From an uncultured Eubacteriales bacterium (GTDB lineage Bacteria; Bacillota; Clostridia; Oscillospirales; Oscillospiraceae), in contig UQWI01000017.1 of NCBI GenBank assembly GCA_900544765.1, forward strand, positions 1-43,432: a DNA stretch of 43,432 nt, written 5' to 3'. Of this stretch, positions 6,659 through 14,498 are shown in pieces (the stretch's first letter is position 1; every line of letters begins with the position of its first letter). The notes beneath the pieces are model-generated. The model saw only the letters and a program-made list of their open reading frames with translations, was not told the origin of the DNA and ran no database searches. A program made the position numbers and the translations under genes.

Positions 6659-7878
6659 CCTGCCTGCACCTCCTTGCCGTCAAGCGCGCCCTGTATACGC
6701 TTTATCTCCAGCGATTCAACGAAGGCCTGGAACCGTGTGCGCAGCTGTCCGGCAGCGGCGGTGGTATAGTCACGCTCAATCTGGCAGACGGGCAGGGTGC
6801 CGGGGACTTCGTAGCCCTCGGTGAGCCACATCGCGTCCTGCGCGCGCTCGTAGCCCCAGTACTCGCAGAACTTCATGCTCTCGACGATGACGCCTTCGGC
6901 CCCAAATTCGCGCGCCTTGTCGTACACATAGCGCTTGCGCTCCTTGAGCGCCTGCGGCCCCATGGCGCGGGGACAGTGGTTGTTCCAGAGGTAGTGGCGC
7001 GCTATGGCGTGCAGGGGCGTTTCGCCGTCGCCCACGACAATCTGCTCGCGTCCCGGCATGGAGCCGAAGCAGTAGCGGTCGGCGCAGACGTAGGCCCCGC
7101 ACATCTCAAGCATCTTTGTGAACTCCGGGTCGTCTATCTCGCTGCCCACCACCATGACGCGGGCCCGGTACGTCGGCTTCGGCTCGCTCTCGCGCGTCTT
7201 GAGCTCGTCGAGCGTCTCGCGCAGCAGCGGCATTATCCTGTCCTTGGGGCAGGTAAGGCTGCACAGCTGCATGACGGCGAACTCATAGCCGGTTATCACC
7301 GGGTTTTCCGCCTTCCGCAGCTCGCCCATCTCGGTGATAATGCTGCACAGCTCGTTGTGCTGCTCGATGGCCGCAAGCAGCTTTTCGTCCGAGAAGTCCA
7401 CGCCGTATACGCGCTCGAGCGGCTCGATAATTTTCTTCCGAATCTGCCTCTCGTAGTAGCCCTCGTGCCACTCGCTGCGGTTTATCGGCATGTCGATGCA
7501 GGAGACGAAGAATTTCTCGTTTGGAATCAGGTCGCAGTAGTCGAAGTACTGCTCCATGCGGTTCATCGTCGTGCAGCACTCCTGGCCCAGCAGCGCGGAT
7601 ATGAAGTTATACCCGCCCTCAAAGGCCCGCTCGAGTATGCTCTTGGAGTAAGGACATGAGCGGTTCGTCATGTAGTATGTCGCCATGTCCGGGCTGAAGC
7701 AGTTTGGCGCGCGCAGACGCACGCCGAAGCAGCCCTCAACATCCAGAAGTACCTCGGGTATGTGCGAGCAGTTGTAGGCGAGCGCCTTTCTCCCCTCGGC
7801 GCAGGCTGCTTTGACCATGTCGTTGTTGGCCGCGCGCAGCAGTTCTTCAAACTCAATCATGTGCTTCAAGTCTCGCAA
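6655..7878 (-). CDS. 2-hydroxyacyl-CoA dehydratase family protein, small subunit
   Basis: A 407-residue HgdA/HgdB-like subunit, first gene of the operon. Family-typical features are the N-terminal CSHIPEVLL segment (around 37-45), ECCTTMNRMEQYF (around 100), and late Cys-containing motifs such as ESMKFCEYWGYE (around 335) that can ligate a [4Fe-4S] cluster. The best-supported start is TTG at 7878, because AGGGGGG lies 7 bases upstream; ATG at 7860 is the alternative but has only a weak site. The gene sits 136 bases behind a near-consensus promoter, with a GntR-like palindrome in between. It overlaps the next subunit by 4 bases. A two-subunit dehydratase is the likely product; the substrate is not evident. 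Confidence 0.85.
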   Translation of the reverse strand: MRDLKHMIEFEELLRAANNDMVKAACAEGRKALAYNCSHIPEVLLDVEGCFGVRLRAPNCFSPDMATYYMTNRSCPYSKSILERAFEGGYNFISALLGQECCTTMNRMEQYFDYCDLIPNEKFFVSCIDMPINRSEWHEGYYERQIRKKIIEPLERVYGVDFSDEKLLAAIEQHNELCSIITEMGELRKAENPVITGYEFAVMQLCSLTCPKDRIMPLLRETLDELKTRESEPKPTYRARVMVVGSEIDDPEFTKMLEMCGAYVCADRYCFGSMPGREQIVVGDGETPLHAIARHYLWNNHCPRAMGPQALKERKRYVYDKAREFGAEGVIVESMKFCEYWGYERAQDAMWLTEGYEVPGTLPVCQIERDYTTAAAGQLRTRFQAFVESLEIKRIQGALDGKEVQAG

Positions 7879-7904
7879 ATTTATCCCCCCTAGATTAATC
7901 TGAC

Positions 7905-7919
7905 TCTGGTTAGACCAGA
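7905..7919. promoter_or_regulatory. GntR/FadR-type operator palindrome
   Basis: TCTGGTTAGACCAGA is a perfect 6-3-6 palindrome. It matches the TGGTnnnACCA pattern bound by FadR-subfamily GntR regulators. It lies about 95 bases downstream of the predicted start of transcription and 27 bases before the first dehydratase codon, suggesting a roadblock repressor site. No GntR gene is present in the window. Confidence 0.65.
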
Positions 7920-8020
7920 ATAACTCACTATAACAAAAAACCGGCAGTCAGCGCGGCCATATTTTGAAACGCTGTACTGTCGGGCGAAACTGCTTTTCTT
8001 CTGACAATCTTATTATTGAC

Positions 8021-8049
8021 ATTATACTACTGGCGTGTGAGTTGGTCAA
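8021..8049 (-). promoter_or_regulatory. Promoter of the dehydratase operon
   Basis: Minus-strand -35 TTGACC (8044-8049), a 17-base spacer and consensus -10 TATAAT (8021-8026). The 5' untranslated region to the TTG start would be about 135 bases. Confidence 0.8.
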
Positions 8050-8116
8050 TTATAATTGTGTGATTTGTTGAAATATATTCTCCGGATGGAGCCGCCGGAA
8101 GTGCGTACAAGGGCGC

Positions 8117-8148
8117 GAAAAGCCCCCGGCCAGGCTGTGCCGGGGGCT
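8117..8148 (-). terminator. Terminator of cyuA
   Basis: AGCCCCCGGC (8121-8130) pairs with GCCGGGGGCT (8139-8148), followed on the minus strand by TTTTCG. It lies 40 bases after the cyuA stop. Confidence 0.85.
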
Positions 8149-8187
8149 TGGCTGCATATTGCGCTCAGAAGCGGCGGGGAGGGGGAG

Positions 8188-9465
8188 CTACACGCTGGGG
8201 TTGAGCATGAGCTCTATTATTTTTTCGTCGGTCAGGCGCATCCCGTCGCGGGCCACGGCGCTGACGTTGCGTATCGTATTCTCGACGCCCTTGACGACTA
8301 TGCCTTCGCCGCCGTAGAACTCGCTGCCGTGCATCTGCATCTGCAAGCCGAGCAGGCCGGACTCGACGGCGGAGGCTATCTTGGCGGCACAGCTGGCTTT
8401 GGCTCCGTCGCATATCATGCCGGAGTTGATGGCCAGGGCGTTGACTATAGTGTGCGCGATTGCGTTGAATCGCCCGCCGTAGAGGTAGGTTACTCCGGCG
8501 GCCGCGCCTGCGCCGGCACTGGTTGCGCCGCAGTAGGCCGAGAGCGGGCCGATGCCGCTCTTAAGGTGTATTGTGACGAGATTGGCCACAGCCAGCGCAC
8601 GGTAGAGCGTGTCCTCGTCGGAGCCGAGCTCTTCGGCGTAGACGATGACGGGCAGGGAAGTGGTGAGGCCCTGGTTCCCACTGCCGGAGTTTATCACGAC
8701 GGGCTTCTCACAGCCGTTCATCCTGGCGTCGGAGCCCGCGGCGGCCATGGCCTTGGCGCGGTTGTGTACGCCGCTGCCGTAGCTCTGCAGGAGGATGGAG
8801 CCGATATTTGCGCCGTAGTCGCCGCGCAGCCCCTCTTCGGCGATGGCCGTGTTGTACTCTATCTGGCGGGATATGACAGCGCGTATGTCGTCTATTGCCA
8901 CGCTATCGGCGAACTCGACTATGCCTTCTACGGTCAGGACGCTGTGGTCGGTGCCGCCCTCGCCGCCGCTGCCGCTTGGCTCGGCCTTGTAAAGCACCTC
9001 GCCGTCGCGTTCGATGAGCGTCACGCCGGTGTGGCTGCCGGCAATTACAACGCGCGAGCCGTGTTCCTTAGCTGTGAGGATTATCTCTATGTAGAAGATG
9101 TGCTCGTTGTGCGACTGCCCGACCGTGCAGTCCATGGTGTCGGTAAAGCGCTTTATCTCCTCAATCTGCTCAGCTGTGACGCCGGAAAGCACCTCCAGCT
9201 TCCGCCCGGCGTCCCCAGCCACTATCCCGGCTGCGGCTGCGGCGGGGAGGCCGCGCAGCGAGCCTGTGTTCGGCACGATGACGCTCTTGACGTTCTTGAT
9301 GATATTGGCGCTGGCCAGTACCTCGATGTGCTCGGGCGTGCAGCCGAGGGCGTCCCTTGCAAGGGCGGCGGCGTAGGCCACGGCTATCGGCTCGGTGCAG
9401 CCCATGGCCGGCACAAGCTCCTCCTCAAGTATGCTTATGTATTGTGCGCAGGTCTCAGGGTTCAT
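8188..9465 (-). CDS. cyuA: L-cysteine desulfidase / serine dehydratase alpha-like (UPF0597)
   Basis: A 425-residue protein of the UPF0597 (YhaM/CyuA) family. Known members are [4Fe-4S] enzymes that break L-cysteine into pyruvate, ammonia and sulfide, and resemble the alpha domain of bacterial L-serine dehydratases. Visible marks are MGCTEPIAVAYAAA at about 20-34, the Gly and Ala rich SAYCGATSAGAGAAAG stretch around 310, and the cysteine pair CDGAKASC around 350, which with Cys23 can hold the cluster. The start ATG at 9465 has AAGGAG upstream. It is monocistronic, with its own promoter (9541-9569) and terminator. The exact substrate (cysteine or serine) cannot be separated from sequence alone. 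Confidence 0.9.
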   Translation of the reverse strand: MNPETCAQYISILEEELVPAMGCTEPIAVAYAAALARDALGCTPEHIEVLASANIIKNVKSVIVPNTGSLRGLPAAAAAGIVAGDAGRKLEVLSGVTAEQIEEIKRFTDTMDCTVGQSHNEHIFYIEIILTAKEHGSRVVIAGSHTGVTLIERDGEVLYKAEPSGSGGEGGTDHSVLTVEGIVEFADSVAIDDIRAVISRQIEYNTAIAEEGLRGDYGANIGSILLQSYGSGVHNRAKAMAAAGSDARMNGCEKPVVINSGSGNQGLTTSLPVIVYAEELGSDEDTLYRALAVANLVTIHLKSGIGPLSAYCGATSAGAGAAAGVTYLYGGRFNAIAHTIVNALAINSGMICDGAKASCAAKIASAVESGLLGLQMQMHGSEFYGGEGIVVKGVENTIRNVSAVARDGMRLTDEKIIELMLNPSV

Positions 9466-9540
9466 TCTCTCTCATCTCCTTAGTCTTAGTTTCGGCTTTT
9501 CCACCCGCACGCGGCCGGTGGGACAACGTTAACTAAGGAT

Positions 9541-9569
9541 AGTATACCCCTAAAACTGCTGATGTTCAA
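9541..9569 (-). promoter_or_regulatory. Promoter of cyuA
   Basis: Minus-strand -35 TTGAAC (9564-9569), 17-base spacer, -10 TATACT (9541-9546), about 75 bases before the start codon. Confidence 0.75.
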
Positions 9570-9686
9570 CAAAAATATACCCACCCACGGTATTTTGACA
9601 CCAGTGATGTTGAACAAACTGCTTCAATATGTGAATTGACACGCAGGCGTTGGACAATGCGCGGCTGGAATGGCCGTGGTGGTATT

Positions 9687-9727
9687 GAAAAACCGGGGTA
9701 CGTTCCGTTTCGGAACGTACCCCGGTT
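9687..9727 (-). terminator. Terminator of the SLH-protein operon
   Basis: A perfect 17-bp stem (9691-9707 with 9711-9727) around a 3-base loop, followed on the minus strand by TTTTTC. It starts 20 bases after the stop codon of the SLH protein. Confidence 0.93.
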
Positions 9728-9747
9728 ATATCTAATGCTTTCTGCAA

Positions 9748-12273
9748 TTAGCTGTTGGCCTCCACAAACCGCATCAGCATGGCCGCGCATTGCGCGCGTG
9801 TTGCGGTGCCCTGCGGGACGAGCGTTGAGTCGGTCACGCCGGTGATTATGCCCGCGCCGCAGGCCCACTGCATGGCAGGGATGGCGTACTCGCTCAAATC
9901 CGCGAAGTCGGCGTAGCTGAGGATGTTGGTGTCCTCGCCGATGGACACGTCATACCCCTTGTAAACCGCGTAGCGGTAGAGCATGGTGGCAAGCTGTTCG
10001 CGCGTGACATAGCCGCTGGCGTTTTCGCCGTCGCTTACGCCGTTCGCCATCGCCCACTCGCGAGCGGTCTCAATCCAGTTCGTGCCGGTGACGGTTTCGC
10101 CGTCGACGCGGGCGAGGATAGCCCAGACCATCGCGCGGGTCATCGTGCCGTCGGGGTCAAACAGCGTGTCGCTCACGCCGTCCATCAGGCCGTTTGCGTA
10201 GACGTAGCTGACCGCGTCGAAGTACCACGCGCCGGTGCTCACGTCGGTGAAGGGCAGCGTGGCGCTTCCGTTGGTGAAGTACACGCGGACGGTCACGTCA
10301 TGCTCAGGCATTGTGAACGTTGTGCCGTCGATGCGCTCGCCGTCGACGGTGATGTAGTCAAGCTCGAAGCCCTCGTCGGGCGTGACGGTCACGGTGATGG
10401 TGCTGCCAACCGAGGCGTTCGTGAGGCTCAGCTTCGCCTCGCCGCCCTCGCCGACAATCAGCTCAATCTCGTGCGTGTCGGGGATGTTGACGACGGGGCT
10501 GAACACGGCGCGGACGGTCACATTCTCGGCGGGCATGATAAACCTGTTTCCGGTAATGGTCACATCTCCCTTGACGACCTCCCAGCGCGCGAGGCGATAG
10601 CCGCTGTCGGGTTTGGCGGTGAGGGTAACGGCTTCGCCTGCTGCCGCCGTGGTCTTGTCGGCGGTGGCCGTGCCGCCTGCCGACGCATTGACAGTGACCG
10701 TATAGACCTGCTTAAAATTGGCGGTCACGGTCACATTACCGGCGGGCATGGTGAAGGTGGTGTTTGCACTGGAAGAATCGGCACCTGTGATGTTATCGGA
10801 GAAAGTCCAGCCCACAAAGCGGTAGCCGCTGTTGGCCGTGGCGGTGAGCTTCACCGTGTCGCCCGCTGTTGCCGTGGTCTTGTCAGCGGTGGCTGTGCCA
10901 GCTCCCAATGGGGTAACATCGGCAGTAATAGTGTAGGTGGTTGGTGCAGGCTCATTGACTGTCAAGGTAGCCACTTCACTTGTGACGCTGCCTGCGCTGT
11001 TGCTCACCACGCAGCGGTATTGATAGCCGCTCATATTTGTTGTGGTATTGTCAATGGTATATGTATTGCTGGATGTTGCACTACCAACATTCGTCCAGTC
11101 ACTTCCGCTGTCAGTAGTTTTCTGCTGCCACTGATAGGAGAGGTTTTCGCCGCTGGCCGCAACGGTAAAGGTGGCGGTGTTTCCCGCGGTCACAGACTTG
11201 TCCTGAGGCTGAGTGGTGATGGCGGGGGCGGAGACAATCGTGCCTCCCGGTTCGCCATTCAGGGTACCGCCTGTATTCACAATGGTGCCGTTGTTGGTCA
11301 GTTTGTTATTGGTGTTGAGGGTAGACCCCTCCGGGATGGTCAGGGTTTCGTCCGTACCGATCTCCAAGTCCTCCTGCAAGGTCACATCGCCGTACACGGT
11401 GCCTTCCGTGCCGTCAAATACGATGCCGCTGCTATTTTCACCTGTTGGTGTCGGTGTAGGAAGAACGGTCGAAACTCTTGTTGCCTTGATCCCGCCATTT
11501 CTGGCGTCCACGATCGCATTTCCGCTGACCGTCAGCCTGGTAGTGGCACCGGTGGCTTGAGACAATCCCACATAAAACAGTATCCCATCACTGCTTCCAG
11601 TGCCGCTGGCGGTCAGGCTGCCGCCGTCGACGGAAAGAGAGATCTTCGGGGAGTTGGTAGCGTACATGCTGGACATCACATAGACGCCGGCGGCATAATC
11701 GCCATTGGTGCTGCTTGTGACAGCGACATTCTTGATGTTCAGGGAGGCATTGCCTGTTCCGCTTTTGACAAATAGGCCGTGGCTGTTTGTGCCGGTAACT
11801 ATGAGACTGCCGTTACCAGTGATATTTAGGGAGGCATCTGTACCGTAGCTATTAGCTGACATCTCAGCATTCACATAAATCCCATAGTAGCCTGTGATGG
11901 TATTCTCACCAATCAGCTCGATGGTCAGGGAAACCGACTCCCCGCTATTGCACTGAGCATAGATCCCGGCGCCATAAGGAACTGACCCGGTAGAAGTTCC
12001 TCCCTGAATCGTCGCGCCGCTTAAGGTCAGGGTGGCGGGGGTGTTGTCGTTGCCTTTCGTATAATGGAAATATGGCGCTGAAGGCGGTGTGGAAGCATCG
12101 CCAGACTTTGTCCAATTACCTCCAGATTGCGTATAATAGCCCTCATCCGTAATCTGTTGCCCTGCTACATAGAGGCTACCAGGCGCACCTTCCGCCGCCA
12201 GTGCCGTGGCGGGCAGCAGGCCCAGGCAGAGGGCAAGGGCGAGGCAGGCGCTCAGCAGTCGTTTCCGTATCAT
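9748..12273 (-). CDS. Secreted S-layer-homology (SLH) surface protein with repeat domains
   Basis: An 841-residue exported protein. Residues 1-26 are a typical signal peptide ending in ALA-AE. The next 300 residues are rich in Thr, Ser, Gly and Asn with repeated short strands (LSGATIQGG, LNITGNGSL, LTVSGNAIV), as in parallel beta-helix proteins. Residues about 350-440 form an Ig-like domain (PAITTQPQDKSVTAGN...), then three InlB-type repeats each beginning with a variant of YTITADVTPLGAGTATADKTTA-like sequence and containing GYRFVGW or GFELDYI. The last 170 residues hold three SLH motifs (FTDV..WYFDAVSYVYANGLMDG and relatives) that anchor proteins to cell-wall polymers. Its ATG overlaps the stop of the small membrane protein upstream. 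Ligand unknown; adhesion is a reasonable guess. The leader suggests variable expression. Confidence 0.92.
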   Translation of the reverse strand: MIRKRLLSACLALALCLGLLPATALAAEGAPGSLYVAGQQITDEGYYTQSGGNWTKSGDASTPPSAPYFHYTKGNDNTPATLTLSGATIQGGTSTGSVPYGAGIYAQCNSGESVSLTIELIGENTITGYYGIYVNAEMSANSYGTDASLNITGNGSLIVTGTNSHGLFVKSGTGNASLNIKNVAVTSSTNGDYAAGVYVMSSMYATNSPKISLSVDGGSLTASGTGSSDGILFYVGLSQATGATTRLTVSGNAIVDARNGGIKATRVSTVLPTPTPTGENSSGIVFDGTEGTVYGDVTLQEDLEIGTDETLTIPEGSTLNTNNKLTNNGTIVNTGGTLNGEPGGTIVSAPAITTQPQDKSVTAGNTATFTVAASGENLSYQWQQKTTDSGSDWTNVGSATSSNTYTIDNTTTNMSGYQYRCVVSNSAGSVTSEVATLTVNEPAPTTYTITADVTPLGAGTATADKTTATAGDTVKLTATANSGYRFVGWTFSDNITGADSSSANTTFTMPAGNVTVTANFKQVYTVTVNASAGGTATADKTTAAAGEAVTLTAKPDSGYRLARWEVVKGDVTITGNRFIMPAENVTVRAVFSPVVNIPDTHEIELIVGEGGEAKLSLTNASVGSTITVTVTPDEGFELDYITVDGERIDGTTFTMPEHDVTVRVYFTNGSATLPFTDVSTGAWYFDAVSYVYANGLMDGVSDTLFDPDGTMTRAMVWAILARVDGETVTGTNWIETAREWAMANGVSDGENASGYVTREQLATMLYRYAVYKGYDVSIGEDTNILSYADFADLSEYAIPAMQWACGAGIITGVTDSTLVPQGTATRAQCAAMLMRFVEANS

Positions 12274-12429
12274 GTCATCTCCTCCTTGGTTTTGGTGCCG
12301 GAGCGCAACACCGCGCCGAGCGCAATCCCGGCAGCGAGAGCGGCAAGAACCAGCGCGGCGGCGTACACGCGCATTTGCCGCTGCCGCTCCTTTGCCCGCA
12401 CGCGCTCCTTCACGAGCGCCACGCGCGTT

Positions 12430-12443
<14 letters not shown>
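12270..12443 (-). CDS. Small single-pass membrane protein coupled to the SLH gene
   Basis: A 57-residue protein with a basic N terminus (KERVRAKERQRQ), one transmembrane helix at about residues 25-45 (VYAAALVLAALAAGIALGAVL) and a short polar tail. The start is GTG at 12443, because AAAGGGGG lies 7 bases upstream; an in-frame GTG at 12491 sits inside the terminator hairpin. The stop overlaps the SLH start codon (ATGA), so the two are translationally coupled. Gene order suggests a part in export or anchoring of the SLH protein, but no family is recognised. It lies directly downstream of the leader terminator at 12471-12516. Confidence 0.7.
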
Positions 12444-12666
<223 letters not shown>

Positions 12667-12710
12667 GCCCCGCCCTCCGTTTTTCCCCGCAAGCCGCGCA
12701 GGGTATAATT

Positions 12711-12739
12711 ATTATATATGAGTTTGCGCGTACTTGCAA
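12711..12739 (-). promoter_or_regulatory. Outer promoter of the SLH operon leader
   Basis: Minus-strand -35 TTGCAA (12734-12739), 17-base spacer and consensus -10 TATAAT (12711-12716). The predicted start is about 40 bases before the leader ATG and 260 before the first structural gene. Confidence 0.7.
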
Positions 12740-12774
12740 TAGGTAGATGCGTACATTGACCTACATCGTCAGTT

Positions 12775-12972
12775 TTATTCAATCATCCCAAAGTGCCGCA
12801 GCGCCTCTATAATTGCCGCCTCTTTTCCCGGCGGGCATTACGGCACTTTTGCATCCTCGGATTTTGGCTTGTTGTAATTCTCGCGCTCAATGATGCCGTG
12901 CTTCCGCTTCACCTGCGCGATGTTCAAGTTGCTGACATTCAATCCGCTGTGCTGGAGTACATAATCCTTGAT
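12775..12972 (-). pseudogene. Decayed C-terminal tail of the rlmD-like gene
   Basis: Directly after the rlmD-like stop the same frame continues with IKDYVLQHSGLNVS, IAQVKRKHGIIERENY, then KPKSEDAKVP, a second stop, CPPGKEAAIIEALRHFGMIE and a final stop at 12775. This matches a tail I recall on many clostridial proteins of this kind (pattern DLTSAESKATY...IKxYV...IAQVKxKxG). Two TAA codons, one at the start of the tail and one before CPP, interrupt it, each explainable by one base change from AAA and CAA. So the tail is recognisable but no longer translated as one piece. The methyltransferase core is unaffected. Confidence 0.65.
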
Positions 12973-14403
12973 TTAATGATAGGTGGCCTTGCTCTCCGCT
13001 GATGTTAAATCCAGCTCGCCCATGTCCAGATTGACCTCGATATAATGCTTGGTGTTAAGTTTGGACAATAGACATACCGTCTCCACATGCGAGGTCCTTG
13101 GGAACATATCCACGGCGGTGGCGCGTTCGGCGCGGTAGCCGAGGGCGGAGAAGCGCGAGATGTCGCGCGCGAGGGTGGCCGGGTCGCAGGAGACATACAC
13201 GATGCGCTCCGGCTGCATGGAGGCTGTGGCGGCGACGGCCTGCTCGCTCATACCCTTTCTGGGCGGGTCGACGACTATCACGTCCGGCCTGACGCCGCTC
13301 TCGGCAAAGCGCTCCGCCGCCTCTCCGGCATCGGCGCAGATGAACTCGGCATTGCGCACACCGTTAGCTTCGGCGTTGGCGCGGGCGTTCTCTACGGCCT
13401 CGGGGACTATCTCCGCGCCTATCACGCGCCTGGCGCGGCGGGAGAGCGGCAGGCTTATCGTACCTGCGCCGCAGTAGAGCTCGAGCACCGTGTCTACAGG
13501 CTCCGGCAGGGCCAATTCTACGGCGCGCTCGTACAGCCTCTCCGCCTGGGCGCGGTTGACCTGGTAGAAAGACTGCGGCGAGAGCCGGTACTTGAAGCCG
13601 CAGAGCTCGTCGCACAGCACTTCCTCGCCCCAGAGCGTGTAGAAGTCCCCGGCCAGCACGGTGTTGCCGCTGGTGCGGTTGATGTTCAGCACAACGCCCC
13701 TGAGCTCGGGACAGGCTTCGCGCAGATAGGCCACCAGCGACTGCGTCCTCGCGCCGAAGCCGCCTGCGGACACGATGCAGCAGACGGCGCTGCCGTCCTT
13801 TGCCGTGCGTGTGAACACATGCCGCACCAGGCCGGCGCCGTTGACGTAGGGAGCGACGGAGTTTTTGCGCATCCAGGTACAGACGGTGCGGGCGCAGCGG
13901 GACGAGAGCTCACTCTGCAACGGGCAGTCGTCCACCGGCACCACGTCGTGGCTGCCTGCGCGGAAGAAGCCGTACACGGGCTCACTTGCGCTGCCGCCGA
14001 CAGCGAATATGGCCTTGTTGCGGTAGCGAGAGGCGAGGGGGGAGGCGAGAATACCGTCTACCTCTATGTCGGCCCCGCCGATGCGCCGCAGTGCGTCGTT
14101 GACCTTCTGCCGCTTGAATTCCAGCTCGAGCTCGTAGCTCATGTGGCGGCAGGCACAGCCACCGCAGCGGCCGTAGACGGGGCAGTCGGGCTCAACGCGC
14201 CCTTCGGCGGGGGAGAGGCACTCCTCGCCCCGGCCGTAGCACACGCTCTTGCCGGTCTTGACTATCCTGATTCGCCAGGTCTCGCCGGGCAGGGCGCCGC
14301 GCACGAATACGGTGCGGCCGCAGATGTGGGCCACGCCCAGGCCCTCGGAGGTGAAGCCGCTTATGTCAGCGGTGTATATATCGTTTTTCTTCAAAGTATC
14401 CAT
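12973..14403 (-). CDS. 23S rRNA (uracil-5-)-methyltransferase, RlmD/TrmA family
   Basis: A 476-residue RNA methyltransferase of the RumA/RlmD group, which uses S-adenosylmethionine to make 5-methyluridine in 23S rRNA. It has an N-terminal TRAM domain (about 1-60), a four-cysteine [4Fe-4S] motif (CPVYGRCGGCACRH around 74-87), SPQSFYQVN around 274, a Rossmann-type LELYCGAGT around 309, VVDPPRKG around 376, and SCDPATLARD with the catalytic cysteine around 405. Its promoter shares a -35 hexamer with the divergent capA-like gene; the -10 ends 6 bases before the ATG, so the mRNA may be leaderless. The last 27 residues begin a tail domain that is cut by a stop codon (see 12775-12972). Several paralogues exist in Firmicutes, so the exact uridine is not certain. 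Confidence 0.88.
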   Translation of the reverse strand: MDTLKKNDIYTADISGFTSEGLGVAHICGRTVFVRGALPGETWRIRIVKTGKSVCYGRGEECLSPAEGRVEPDCPVYGRCGGCACRHMSYELELEFKRQKVNDALRRIGGADIEVDGILASPLASRYRNKAIFAVGGSASEPVYGFFRAGSHDVVPVDDCPLQSELSSRCARTVCTWMRKNSVAPYVNGAGLVRHVFTRTAKDGSAVCCIVSAGGFGARTQSLVAYLREACPELRGVVLNINRTSGNTVLAGDFYTLWGEEVLCDELCGFKYRLSPQSFYQVNRAQAERLYERAVELALPEPVDTVLELYCGAGTISLPLSRRARRVIGAEIVPEAVENARANAEANGVRNAEFICADAGEAAERFAESGVRPDVIVVDPPRKGMSEQAVAATASMQPERIVYVSCDPATLARDISRFSALGYRAERATAVDMFPRTSHVETVCLLSKLNTKHYIEVNLDMGELDLTSAESKATYH

Positions 14404-14409
14404 GCCGGT

Positions 14410-14461
14410 ATTCTACCACGCGCGCGCAGTATTTGCAATTTTAACCGTACGATGATATAAT
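14410..14461. promoter_or_regulatory. Divergent promoters sharing one palindromic -35 (rlmD-like / capA-like)
   Basis: TTGCAA at 14433-14438 is its own reverse complement. Leftward it is followed, after exactly 17 bases, by -10 TAGAAT (14410-14415 on the minus strand); rightward, after exactly 17 bases, by -10 TATAAT (14456-14461). Both -10 elements lead into correctly placed genes. Confidence 0.7.
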
Positions 14462-14498
14462 ACCTTGTTACAACCCAGACCCAAGCGAGGTATGTGTA

